A stretch of 64,000 nt of DNA, taken from assembly GCA_031374735.1 (NCBI GenBank), contig JANMGQ010000227.1, positions 1 to 64,000 of the forward strand, written 5' to 3'. The position numbers and the translations under genes were made by a program. Under the pieces are notes generated by a model. It did not search any database. It was not told the origin of the DNA and saw nothing but the letters and a program-made list of their open reading frames with translations. This document shows, piece after piece, positions 7,601 through 14,748 of the stretch; position 1 is the first letter of the stretch; every line of letters starts with the position of its first letter. The stretch is from JABFRJ01 sp031374735 (GTDB taxonomy: Bacteria > Pseudomonadota > Alphaproteobacteria > Rhizobiales > Hyphomicrobiaceae).

Positions 7601-8325
7601 TCCAGTGTCGTGTGTTCGCGGATGCAGGTGAGCACGTCCTGCAGGGGGCGGCGTTCGGGCACATGATAGAGCACGTCGTTGATGGCGATCAGCGGCACGT
7701 TCGCGGCGCGCGCCGTCTCAGCGAGCCAGGCGAGCCGGCGTTTGTCGAGGCCGTCGTAGCGCCGGGCTGCGGCGAGGCGGACGGGCTGTTTGCGCGTTGC
7801 GAGTTGTAGGTTGCGAGTTGAGGCCGATTGCTGGGCGGTATCGCCCAATTCGCAACTCGCAATTCGCAACTCGCACGTCTGCAAACGCTCCAGCAGGGGC
7901 AAAAGATGCGGCGCGGGCAACGCGTCCGACGGCATGACGATCAACGACAAGCCCTCGCGGTGCGCTTCGAGATCTGCCAGCGTGAGATGGCACTGCCCTT
8001 TGATCGTTCGACGGTTACCTGACGTGAGCAGGCGGCACAGGCGCGCCCAACCCGCGCGGTTCATGGGATAGGCGAGGATGTCGGGCGTGCCATCCGCGAA
8101 GGCGAGACGCGCGCCGGGATGATACCGAAACGCGAGATCCGGCCGTTCCTCCTTGAGATCGCGCAGCGCTGCATGCGCCCGCACGACACCCGCGACCGAG
8201 TTCGTATCGGCGAGGCCGAGGCCTGAGAGGCCGGAGCCGACGGCGGTCGAGATCAACTCCTCCGCGTGCGAGGCACCGTGGAGGAACGAGAAGTTCGAGC
8301 GCGTGGCGAATTCGATGTAAGTCAT
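4681..8325 (-). CDS. dnaE2: Error-prone DNA polymerase DnaE2 (ImuC), with in-frame repeat insertions
   Basis: DnaE2/ImuC is the catalytic polymerase of the SOS-induced ImuA-ImuB-DnaE2 mutasome that copies damaged DNA. The start is set at the ATG at 8325 (MTYIEFATRSNFSFLHGASH, the PHP domain start); earlier codons are repeat DNA. Catalytic acidic residues lie in PDIDVDFEHERREEV (about residue 410), the fingers region in GRGSAANS and HVGGFVMTRG, and a C-terminal OB fold around residues 1060-1130 (VIVWPKVFERYRPVVLGARF). At 1214 residues it is longer than usual (about 1080-1150). Two low-homology stretches explain this: residues about 146-178 (ASCELGDTAQQSAST) and about 810-900 (VMAGLVPAPHGG, MGGRHKADHDS), each encoded by a palindromic repeat. 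Both are in frame, so the protein may still work. imuB lies 82 bases upstream. Confidence 0.93.
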   Translation of the reverse strand: MTYIEFATRSNFSFLHGASHAEELISTAVGSGLSGLGLADTNSVAGVVRAHAALRDLKEERPDLAFRYHPGARLAFADGTPDILAYPMNRAGWARLCRLLTSGNRRTIKGQCHLTLADLEAHREGLSLIVMPSDALPAPHLLPLLERLQTCELRIASCELGDTAQQSASTRNLQLATRKQPVRLAAARRYDGLDKRRLAWLAETARAANVPLIAINDVLYHVPERRPLQDVLTCIREHTTLETAGRRLEANAERHIKPPAEMARLFVDYPQAITETARASAELTFSLDELRYEYPDEVIDGFASAQEALVHFTYAGAAKRYPAGVPEKVRIALAHEITLIGQLSYAQYFLTVFDIVRFARGEGILCQGRGSAANSSVCFCLGITEVDPDKSDLLFERFVSADRREPPDIDVDFEHERREEVIQYIYKRYGRERAGLAATVISYRARSSIREVGKVFGLSDDTLDAMAGSIWGWGAEGIAEVDTKRAGIDRSAPNVALTFNIAHEIAGFPRHLSQHVGGFVMTRGRLDELVPVQNAAMAERTVVEWDKDDLDTLGILKVDVLALGMLTCLKNAFGFLREAYGRDLTIATLPAEDPATYRMIQRADTLGVFQIESRAQMTMLPRLKPAKFYDLVIEVAIVRPGPIQGDMVHPYLRRRQGIDPVSYPSKELENVLGKTLGIPLFQEQAMRIAIVAAGFTPSEADKLRRAMATFRKVGTIGTFETKMVEGMVANGYPREFAERCFKQLEGFGEYGFPESHAASFAVLVYASCWIKCHYPDVFAAALLNAQPLGFYAPAQIIRDAREHGVEVRAVDVNFSGWDARLEGCSRQPAAGSGVEKNAVMAGLVPAPHGGAGDAAEAVTSLEQRSAVRACGAMGGRHKADHDSGAGLPHSSLAPRHRCMADDIWSTRAVRLGLREIKGLQEKAARVIEARCGKGYDSVRDVWLRTGLEPSVLERLADADAFGSLGLTRRDALWAVKALGRTGDAAQDLPLFAAPPTGPMREPDAHLPTMPPGEEVVNDYRFLRHSLKAHPVSFVRPHLSARRVTPHGALETMSSGRRLSVAGLVLVRQRPGSAKGVIFMTLEDEEGVANVIVWPKVFERYRPVVLGARFVVVSGRLQNETGVIHVVADKIEDQTHLLAHLAENTAGIDILARADEVRRPQPDAREKRIDQMFKRRERIAAAMPDIREPEQLTLAALDVPARATRHALPKGRNFR
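5678..5813 (-). repeat. 136-bp palindromic repeat (family A) inside dnaE2
   Basis: The element begins CTGTCATGG and ends CCATGACAG, with long inverted ends (GGCCTTGTGCCG at the left, CGGCACAAGGCC at the right). The copy at 16666-16801 has the same 136-bp length and the same ends, in opposite orientation. In the dnaE2 frame it encodes VMAGLVPAPHGG through GGRHKADHD, a peptide signature common where this kind of alphaproteobacterial repeat is translated. Short QPAAGS-coding sequence next to it may be a further, nested repeat. Confidence 0.9.
7795..7885 (-). repeat. Iterated inverted repeat (family B) inside dnaE2
   Basis: The left arm GCGAGTTGTAGGTTGCGAG and the right arm built from alternating CAATTCGCAACTCG and CGCAATTCGCAACTCG flank a central GGGCGGTATCGCCC hairpin. 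The same words fill 8324-8402, the gap between imuB and dnaE2. It is translated in frame within the PHP domain of DnaE2 (about residues 146-178). Confidence 0.8.
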
Positions 8326-8402
8326 GCGAATTGCGAGTTGCGAATTGTGAATAGAAAACAGGGAGCATTTCCCAATTCGCCACTCGCAACTCGCAATTCG
8401 CT
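8324..8402 (-). repeat. Iterated inverted repeat (family B) filling the imuB-dnaE2 gap
   Basis: GCGAATTGCGAGTTGCGAATT at the left (8326 onward) is the inverse of AACTCGCAATTCGC at the right end (about 8388-8401), with AACAGGGAGCATTTCCC between. It occupies nearly the whole gap between the imuB stop (8408) and the dnaE2 ATG (8325), so the native ribosome site of dnaE2 seems displaced; reading frame upstream of 8325 stays open through the repeat. Confidence 0.8.
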
Positions 8403-8407
8403 CCCCT

Positions 8408-10072
8408 TCAAGCAAACAAGCCGTGCACGTACCAGCGCGGCGGCTTCGCGCCGCCGAACAGGCCGTCGCGAAAGATCCACAGACGGCGGCCGGTTTCGTC
8501 GACGACGCGGTAGTAGTCGCGTGCATCGCTTGGGCCTTTTTGCGCGCCAGCAACCCACCAGGCGGCCGCGATGCGCTCCGGCCCCTCAGCAGCTGCGATA
8601 CCGAGGGATTGGCGGCGCCAGCGCAGGCGCAGCGGCGGCCCATCCGGTACGGACGCCATAATCTCGACCGGCTCCGGTGGCTCGAACAGGCGTAACGGCC
8701 GTAGCGGCCCCGCCCCCTCGAAGGCGACTTGAAAAGGAGCGAGCTGCGCGCGTGGCGGCCGGCTCCCCGCAGGGGAATCGCCACGCGCCACCAAAACCTT
8801 GTCGCCACGCGCAACAAGAACGTCCGCCTGCTCCGGCAGGTGCGTGTCTGTCATGGCGACCGTCAGCACCTGTTCTCGACCGAAACGAGCCGCGAGCCTA
8901 TCGGCGAGGCGCGACACCAGGCGAGCGGCGTCATCGGGGGGGGCAGTTCCCGCACCCGGCAAATCGACGGCCTCAGCCACACGAGGTCCTGTTACTGTCG
9001 CGGCGAGGCGTACGAAGTCGAAGCCGTAGCCGGCTTCCAGCGGATCCTCGAGGCTGCCAAGACGCAATGCGAGCAGACCATGCAGCGCCTTCGCATCCGC
9101 GCACGGCTCAGCCGCACCCACTTCCACGCGGCGCACGACTCCATCGACCCGGCTGACCGATAACACCAGGTGCCGCGCGCCTTCGCCGCGCTCGATCAGC
9201 AGCGCGCACAACGAGACACACAGTCGTCGCGCCGCATCCGACACATCCTCCTCACGCACGATCGGCTCGACGAGCGGGAGCGAGACTTCTGCGGGCGGGA
9301 TGGGGCGGCGCGGCGAGATCGACTCCCCATCGATGCCGAGCGCTTGGTCAAGGCGATGGGTGAGCATGGCCCCGAAGCGGGCGGCCAGCGGCGCACGTGG
9401 CCGCGTCAAGAGATCGCCGATGGCCTTGAGCCCTGAGCGCCGCAAACCTGCGACCGTTGCCGGGTCGAGGCGCAACCCCGCAATGGGTAACGGCGCGAGG
9501 CTATCACGCAGACCATCAGGCGCGATAATCGGGCCGAGGCCGCGACGGTCCGCCGGGCCGTATCGGGCGAGCGCGAAGGCTGCCCCCGGGGTCGGGGCGA
9601 TGGCGGTGCGGGCTGAGAACCCTTGCGCCTCGATGCGAGCTGCAAGATCAGCCTGCAGGGCTGCTTCGCCGCCGTGCAGGTGGGCGGCACCGGTGATGTC
9701 GAGCATCAAGCCGTCGGGTGGCGTGCGACCAACCAGCGGCGTGTACCGATCCGCCCAGTCGGCGATGGCCTCGAGCAAGCGCGCGTCCGCCGCCGCATCG
9801 TGTGGATGGGCAACCAGATCCGGCTGCATGGCTTGCGCCTGGGCGAGCGCCATGCCCGGCTCAAGGCCGCGGCTCAGCGCGCTCGCATTGACCGCGGCCA
9901 GCCGTATCGCGCCGGTGCTGCGCGTTGTGAGCACAAACGGTCGCGCGAGGGCGTCAGGCCGCGGCCGCTGGCCAGGGTAGAACCGCGCCCGTTCCAGCCG
10001 ATCGGTTGGCAGCAGAGGCAGCCACAGGCTCAGATAGCGTCGTGTCGGAGAAGACGAACTCGGGGATGGCAT
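8408..10072 (-). CDS. imuB: ImuB, catalytically inactive Y-family polymerase homologue
   Basis: ImuB is the hub of the ImuA-ImuB-DnaE2 mutasome; it resembles Y-family polymerases but lacks the catalytic acids and links DnaE2 to the sliding clamp. Family sequence starts at RRYLSLWLPLLPTDRLER and continues through RLAAVNASALSRGLEPGM and DGLMLDITGAAHLHGGE. The C-terminal region (PRWYVHGLFA) is the normal ImuB ending. An ATG at 10072 (MPSPSSSS) is preferred over the first in-frame codon at 10123, as homology begins just after it. The gene overlaps the end of imuA by about 119 bases, which indicates translational coupling. Confidence 0.9.
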   Translation of the reverse strand: MPSPSSSSPTRRYLSLWLPLLPTDRLERARFYPGQRPRPDALARPFVLTTRSTGAIRLAAVNASALSRGLEPGMALAQAQAMQPDLVAHPHDAAADARLLEAIADWADRYTPLVGRTPPDGLMLDITGAAHLHGGEAALQADLAARIEAQGFSARTAIAPTPGAAFALARYGPADRRGLGPIIAPDGLRDSLAPLPIAGLRLDPATVAGLRRSGLKAIGDLLTRPRAPLAARFGAMLTHRLDQALGIDGESISPRRPIPPAEVSLPLVEPIVREEDVSDAARRLCVSLCALLIERGEGARHLVLSVSRVDGVVRRVEVGAAEPCADAKALHGLLALRLGSLEDPLEAGYGFDFVRLAATVTGPRVAEAVDLPGAGTAPPDDAARLVSRLADRLAARFGREQVLTVAMTDTHLPEQADVLVARGDKVLVARGDSPAGSRPPRAQLAPFQVAFEGAGPLRPLRLFEPPEPVEIMASVPDGPPLRLRWRRQSLGIAAAEGPERIAAAWWVAGAQKGPSDARDYYRVVDETGRRLWIFRDGLFGGAKPPRWYVHGLFA

Positions 10073-10787
10073 GGTTGAACTCGTTCGGAGACGCGATGGA
10101 CGCAACGGGACGCCAGGCAACACTGAAGCGACCGAGCCCGCCGAAGCGGTTCTTGGTCAGCGTGAGATCAAAAGCGGTTCTAAGATCAGGCAGCTGGGAT
10201 ATGCGGCTGCCCGCAGCCTGCTGCCTGCGGCCTGATTGGACGCTCCAGCGCGTAGCAACAGGCGCCTCCACAGGCTCGCGGCCTGCATGCAGCAGGAAGC
10301 ACGGCGTCTCCCGCGCTTGCGCCCGCAGCGACAAGCGCTTGCCGAGGCGCAGCATGTCCGACGGCAACCGCGGCGGTAGATCCACCAGCACGCCCGCCAA
10401 CCCCGCTTCCTCAAGACCCATCTCGGCGGCTGCCAGCGCATTCATGGCGCCCTTCACGGCGACGACGACGAGGCGCGCCGGATCAAATCCGAGCGCTGCG
10501 AGGCCATGGCCATAGGGCCTCCCTGCCTCCGCGGTTGCCTGCCGGTCCTGCACCCAGAGCAGGGGCGCATCCCGCGCCCGCTGCAGGGACAGCGCCAAAG
10601 CGATGGCAAAGCCAGCGGTTGCCGCCTCCTGCCCAGGGTGGGCGGGATGCAGGGCATGCAGCCTCTGCCGTGCCTTCTCCCCGCCGATGGCTGTGAGAAG
10701 AGGCGTCGTTGTCATGACAGATCGGGCCGGAACTGCAGGCAACAAGGATCCGGCCCGGGCCACGAGGTGTGATCCGAGAGTGAGCAT
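9954..10787 (-). CDS. imuA: ImuA, RecA-like SOS mutagenesis accessory protein
   Basis: ImuA is the first gene of the SOS mutasome operon and resembles RecA/SulA-type proteins; it acts with ImuB to let DnaE2 bypass lesions. Family segments include LHALHPAHPGQEAATAGFAIALA, WVQDRQATAEAGRPYGHGLAALG and ARLVVVAVKGAMNALAAAEMGLEE. The start could be 10787 or the ATG at 10715 (MTTTPLLTAIGGEKA). A stretch around residues 184-201 (GRRQQAAGSRISQLPDLR) has no match in the family pattern and is encoded by a 52-bp inverted repeat. A candidate SOS box lies 57 bases upstream. Confidence 0.87.
   Translation of the reverse strand: MLTLGSHLVARAGSLLPAVPARSVMTTTPLLTAIGGEKARQRLHALHPAHPGQEAATAGFAIALALSLQRARDAPLLWVQDRQATAEAGRPYGHGLAALGFDPARLVVVAVKGAMNALAAAEMGLEEAGLAGVLVDLPPRLPSDMLRLGKRLSLRAQARETPCFLLHAGREPVEAPVATRWSVQSGRRQQAAGSRISQLPDLRTAFDLTLTKNRFGGLGRFSVAWRPVASIASPNEFNHAIPEFVFSDTTLSEPVAASAANRSAGTGAVLPWPAAAA
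10185..10236 (-). repeat. 52-bp inverted repeat inside imuA
   Basis: ATCAGGC at 10185-10191 and GCCTGAT at 10230-10236 form inverted ends around a run rich in GGCAGC/GCTGCC words (GCCTGCTGCCTGC). It is translated in frame as QQAAGS-containing sequence in ImuA. A related QPAAGS-coding stretch lies beside the 136-bp repeat in dnaE2. Confidence 0.55.
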
Positions 10788-10843
10788 GAGGTGCCGGTGA
10801 GAATGTCAGAGAGATTGTCAGTGAGATGTTTTGTCTACTCTAT

Positions 10844-10858
10844 GTTCTTTTATTGATC
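10844..10858 (-). promoter_or_regulatory. Candidate LexA (SOS) box upstream of imuA
   Basis: Alphaproteobacterial LexA binds GAAC-N7-GAAC (GTTC-N7-GTTC on the other strand). Here the plus strand reads GTTC-TTTTATT-GATC, one mismatch from the consensus. It stands between imuA and the enoyl-CoA hydratase gene, at the expected position for SOS control of imuA-imuB-dnaE2. Confidence 0.5.
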
Positions 10859-10915
10859 TCACCACGGCAAGTCAAGAACAAAGAATGCACGTGCCTGCGC
10901 AACACGACGTGTGAC

Positions 10916-11716
10916 CTAGCGCCCCTCCCAGGTGGGCGTGCGCTTGTCGATGAACGCGCCGATGCCCTCGGCCGCATCACGGGCGAGCATATTGCGCACC
11001 ATCACCTCGGCCGTCTGGGCATAAGCCTCAGCCAACGGCGCCTCCAACTGGCGGTAGAACGCCTCCTTGCCGATGGCGACCGTCAGCGGCGATTTGGCCG
11101 CGATCTGCTCAGCCATCCGCATCGCCTCGGCGACGGCCTCGCCCGCCGGCACCACGCGATTGACCAGCCCGAACTCGCGCGCGCGTTCGGCGTCCAGTAT
11201 CTCGCCGAGCAAGAGCATCTCCATGGCCTGCTTGCGTGAGACGTTGCGCGACAGCGCCACCATGGGCGTCGAGCAGAACAGGCCGATGTTGACCCCCGGC
11301 GTCGCAAACTTTGCCGCAGCGCCAGTAACGGCGAGGTCACAGGTTGCCACCAGCTGGCATCCCGCCGCCGTCGCAATACCTTCAACCGCCGCAATGACCG
11401 GTTTCGGGCAGGCGACGATGGCCTGCATCATGGCCGCACACGCCTCCATGATGTGCTTGAAATAGGCGCGCCCGCGATCCGCATCACTCCGCCGCGCAGT
11501 CAACTCCTTGAGGTCGTGCCCCGCCGAGAATGCTGGACCATTGGCCGCCAGCACGACCGCGCGGACGCGCGCGTCACGCCCGGCTGCATCGATCGCCGCT
11601 GTCAGCGCGGCAATCATGGCCTCCGACAGCGCATTGCGCGCCTGTGGCCGGTCAAGCGTCAGCACTAGAACGGCATTGTTGCGGGATTGCGTGACAGGAG
11701 AGGGGGCGGACGGCAT
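10916..11716 (-). CDS. Enoyl-CoA hydratase/isomerase family protein (ECHDC3-like)
   Basis: The crotonase-fold protein shows AFSAGHDLKELTARR (the oxyanion-hole loop) and VIAAVEGIATAAGCQLVATCDLAV (the second conserved loop), followed by FATPGVNIGLFCSTPMVALSR. The GLFCSTP sequence places it near the ECHDC3-like branch, whose members are often not classical 2-enoyl-CoA hydratases, so the acyl-CoA substrate cannot be named. ATG 11716 (MPSAPSPV) is preferred to 11749. Its upstream region is shared with metK, transcribed the other way. Confidence 0.85.
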   Translation of the reverse strand: MPSAPSPVTQSRNNAVLVLTLDRPQARNALSEAMIAALTAAIDAAGRDARVRAVVLAANGPAFSAGHDLKELTARRSDADRGRAYFKHIMEACAAMMQAIVACPKPVIAAVEGIATAAGCQLVATCDLAVTGAAAKFATPGVNIGLFCSTPMVALSRNVSRKQAMEMLLLGEILDAERAREFGLVNRVVPAGEAVAEAMRMAEQIAAKSPLTVAIGKEAFYRQLEAPLAEAYAQTAEVMVRNMLARDAAEGIGAFIDKRTPTWEGR

Positions 11717-11969
11717 AGGCGGCTCCAAGCGGCTTTGCGCATATGCCATTATGGGCCTTTACGCGCTGATTGGAACCAACCCCGTCGATAACATGGCGAA
11801 AAACTCAAATTCACACGCTTAAGTCGCAATTCCCTGCAACGTTGCACGACGGCTGCTCTCGACGACAAAACACATGGCCACGCCGGGGCCATACTTTCAG
11901 CCTAACGCCCCACGTTAGAGCCGGTCGCAAACGGTGCCACCTCACGGCGCGCGCCGATACCGGCTGATC

Positions 11970-12009
11970 GCGGCCTTGACCCCTCGGGGAAAGGGTGGAA
12001 GAAGGCCGC
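11970..12009 (+). promoter_or_regulatory. Hairpin in the metK leader
   Basis: GCGGCCTT (11970-11977) pairs perfectly with AAGGCCGC (12002-12009) around a 24-base interior that itself contains CCCCTCGGGG. It ends 52 bases before the metK start codon. It could be a leader structure with regulatory function; it does not visibly match the conserved cores of the SAM-II or SAM/SAH riboswitches, so no riboswitch class is claimed. Confidence 0.4.
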
Positions 12010-12061
12010 CGATCCGCATTCCAACTACAATCCCCGTACACGCTCTCAAGGACGCTCACCC

Positions 12062-13351
12062 GTGTCACGCAAATCGTATTTGTTTACCTCCGAGTCCGTC
12101 TCGGAAGGCCACCCCGACAAGGTCGCCGATCAGATTTCCGACGCCATTCTCGATGCGTTTATCGCCAACGACGTGAAGCTCGGCATTGCCGACAACAGCG
12201 CCATCAATACGCGCCTCGGCTGCGAGACGCTGGTCACAACCAACAAGGTCGTGATTGCGGGCGAAGCGCGCGGCCAGGCACCGCTGTTCCGCAAGTACGC
12301 CAGCCACCAGTTCGTCGGCCAGAACGAGTGGGTCGTCGATCGCGGCATGATCAGCGACATCGCGCGCGCAGTCATCAAGGACATCGGCTACGATCAGGTC
12401 GGATTCTCCTATCATGGCGCCGACATCGAAGTGCTGCTGCACGGCCAGTCCGCCGACATCGCCATGGGCGTTGACGAAAAGCAGGGCGAAGAAGGCGCAG
12501 GCGACCAGGGCATGATGTTCGGTTTCGCCTGCACCGACAGCGAAGCCTACGAGAAAAACTCGTTCATGCCGGCGCCCGTGTTCTTCTCGCACAAGATCCT
12601 CAAAATCCTCTCCGAACAGCGCCGCTCGGGCAAGCTGGGCGACCTCCTGCCGGACGCCAAGAGCCAGGTCACGATCCAGTATGAAAACGGCAAAGCCGTT
12701 GGCGCAACCAAAGTCGTCGTATCGACCCAGCACGTGAAGTCGAACGGCAAGAAAGACTACACGCCTGAAATGGTGAAGGAGATGATCGGCGACGCCGTCA
12801 TGTCCGCCTTGCCCAAGGGCTGGATGCCAAAGAGTGGCGCAGACTTCCTGGTCAACCCGACAGGCAACTTCGTCGTCGGCGGCCCCGATGGTGACTGCGG
12901 CCTGACCGGCCGCAAGATCATCGTCGACACCTACGGCGGCTATGCCCCGCACGGCGGCGGCGCCTTCTCCGGCAAGGACTCGACCAAGGTCGACCGCTCC
13001 GCTGCCTACGCCGCGCGCTACCTTGCGAAGAACGTTGTCGCAGCCGGCCTCGCCCAGCGCTGCATGATCCAGGTCGCCTACGCTATCGGCCGTCCCGAGC
13101 CCATGTCGCTCCTGGTCGACACGCAAGGCACAGGCACGCACGGTCCCGACGGCGATGCCAAGCTCGAGAAGGTGCTCAACGACCTGTTCCCGATGCGCCC
13201 AACGCACATCCGCCGCGCACTGCAGCTGACCAAGCCGATCTACCAGCGCACCGCGGCCTACGGCCACTTCGGCCGCGCGCCCGAAGCCGACGGTGGCTTC
13301 TCGTGGGAGAAAGTCGACCTCGCCGACAAGATCAAGAAGGCGATGGGTTGA
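12062..13351 (+). CDS. metK: S-adenosylmethionine synthetase
   Basis: MetK makes S-adenosylmethionine from methionine and ATP. The GTG start at 12062 leads directly into YLFTSESVSEGHPDKVADQISD, the universal N-terminus. GADIEVLLHGQSADIAMGVD, the signature GAGDQGMMFG, and the second signature GGGAFSGKDSTKVDRSAAYAAR are all present. At 429 residues it is somewhat longer than the E. coli enzyme, as is usual in Rhizobiales. A rho-independent terminator follows directly, so it appears to be transcribed alone. Confidence 0.97.
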   Translation: MSRKSYLFTSESVSEGHPDKVADQISDAILDAFIANDVKLGIADNSAINTRLGCETLVTTNKVVIAGEARGQAPLFRKYASHQFVGQNEWVVDRGMISDIARAVIKDIGYDQVGFSYHGADIEVLLHGQSADIAMGVDEKQGEEGAGDQGMMFGFACTDSEAYEKNSFMPAPVFFSHKILKILSEQRRSGKLGDLLPDAKSQVTIQYENGKAVGATKVVVSTQHVKSNGKKDYTPEMVKEMIGDAVMSALPKGWMPKSGADFLVNPTGNFVVGGPDGDCGLTGRKIIVDTYGGYAPHGGGAFSGKDSTKVDRSAAYAARYLAKNVVAAGLAQRCMIQVAYAIGRPEPMSLLVDTQGTGTHGPDGDAKLEKVLNDLFPMRPTHIRRALQLTKPIYQRTAAYGHFGRAPEADGGFSWEKVDLADKIKKAMG

Positions 13352-13360
13352 GATAACGAG

Positions 13361-13388
13361 AAAGGCCACCAAACGGTGGCCTTTTTCT
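13361..13388 (+). terminator. Rho-independent terminator of metK
   Basis: AAAGGCCACC (13361-13370), loop AAAC, then GGTGGCCTTT running into a T-rich tract (CTTTTTCTTT). It begins ten bases after the metK stop codon. Confidence 0.9.
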
Positions 13389-13475
13389 TTCCCGTCGTGG
13401 CGTTAATATTTTGAACGTTCGAGTACGTTACCTGCCGGAACAGTAGCTTCTGGTGGCCTCGTTTTCAATAAGGAC

Positions 13476-14696
13476 TCAGCCCAGTTCGATCCGAAGCAAT
13501 CGGCCCAAGGCCGCAGCCGCATCCCGAGCGTCAAAAGCTATCGCGTGATCGATCCGTTGACGGTTGAGATCACGACCGAGGGCCAAGACGCGCTGCTGCC
13601 CTACGCCATGACGTGGATCCTCATGTCGAGCCCGAAACGCTGGGAGGACGTTGGCCGCAGCTGGGATAAATTCCTCAATCAGGCCTCCGGCACCGGCCCC
13701 TTCAAGCTCGACAAATATGTGCCGCGCGAACGTGCCGAACTTGTTCCCAACACTGGCTACTGGAACAAGGCCCGTATCCCGAAGACCGATCGCCTCGTGC
13801 TGTTGCCTATGCCGGAAGCGACATCGCGCACGGCGGCGCTGCTTTCGGGCCAGGTTGATTGGGTCGAGGCGCCCGCGCCAGATTCCATCCTGCAGATGAA
13901 GTCGCGCGGCTTCAATATCGTCACCAACATCTACCCGCACAACTGGACCTGGCACTTCAGCCGCATCGAGGGCAGCCCGTGGAACGACATCCGTGTGCGC
14001 AAGGCGGCCAACCTCGCGATCGATCGTGATGGCATGGTGCAGCTGCTCGGCGGGTACATGCTGCCGGCACAGGTCTCGTGCCAAAGAGTTCGCCCTGGTA
14101 CGGGCAGCCGAAGTTCAGCGCGACTTATGATCCCAAGGCCGCAGCAGCACTGATGGCCGAGGCTGGCTATTCCAAGGCGAAACCGCTTGAGGTGAAGGCG
14201 ATCATCTCACCCTCGGGCTCAAGCCAGATGCAGCCGATGGCCATGAACGAGGCGATCCAGCAGTTCCTCGCCGAGGTCGGCATCAAGGTGACGTTCAGTG
14301 TTCGAGTGGAACGTGCTGCAGTCCAACTGGCGCGCAGGCGCCGCGGACCCGTCTGGCCGCGGCGCACATTCAACCAACAGCACGTACTTCAGCCAGGACC
14401 CGTTCACCTGCCTCATCCGCCACCTGGATACGAGCCTGTTCCCGCCGAAGGGCACAAACTGGGGCTATTATTCGGACCCGGAGATGGACAAGCTGTTCGC
14501 GACCATCCGCTCGACCACAGATCCGGCCGCGCAACTCGTCGCCATCCAGCGTGCGCACGAAAAGGTCGTCGACGATGCGCTGTTCCTGTTCGTCGCCCAC
14601 GATGTCAATCCGCGCGCGATGAGCTCTAAAGTGAAGGGCTTCATCCAGGCGCAGAACTGGTTCCAGGATTTTACGCCCGTTTCTGTCAGGGGATGA
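13476..14696 (+). pseudogene. Peptide ABC transporter substrate-binding protein, truncated and frameshifted
   Basis: This is the remnant of an SBP_bac_5 family binding protein for peptides or similar ligands. Readable from about 13476 (FDPKQSAQGRSRIPSVKSY) through GTGPFKLDKYVPRERAELVPN, it switches frame near 14072 (to VPKSSPWYGQPKFSATYDPKA) and again near 14295 (to FEWNVLQSNWRAGAADPS), ending at 14696 with FTPVSVRG. The signal peptide and roughly the first quarter of the protein are missing: the remnant begins about 90 bases after the metK terminator. The intact permease and ATPase genes follow immediately. Single frameshifts might be sequencing errors, but the missing N-terminus is not explained that way. 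Confidence 0.85.
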
Positions 14697-14748
14697 CAAC
14701 GCAGCGGAAATCCGAGTATCGGTATCGTCCGCCGGGGGGCCGTCCGAA

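Noticed and set aside
8326..8817. N-terminal extension of dnaE2 to the ATG at 8817
   Set aside because: The extension overlaps imuB and reads through repeat DNA; DnaE2 homology begins at MTYIEF (8325).
11970..12009. Known SAM riboswitch before metK
   Set aside because: Only a simple stem is visible; the conserved cores of SAM-II or SAM/SAH were not found, so only a leader hairpin is reported.
12065..13372. 435-codon open frame antisense to metK
   Set aside because: Low-complexity, no recognisable motif, and metK on the other strand is certain; a high-GC codon-phase shadow.
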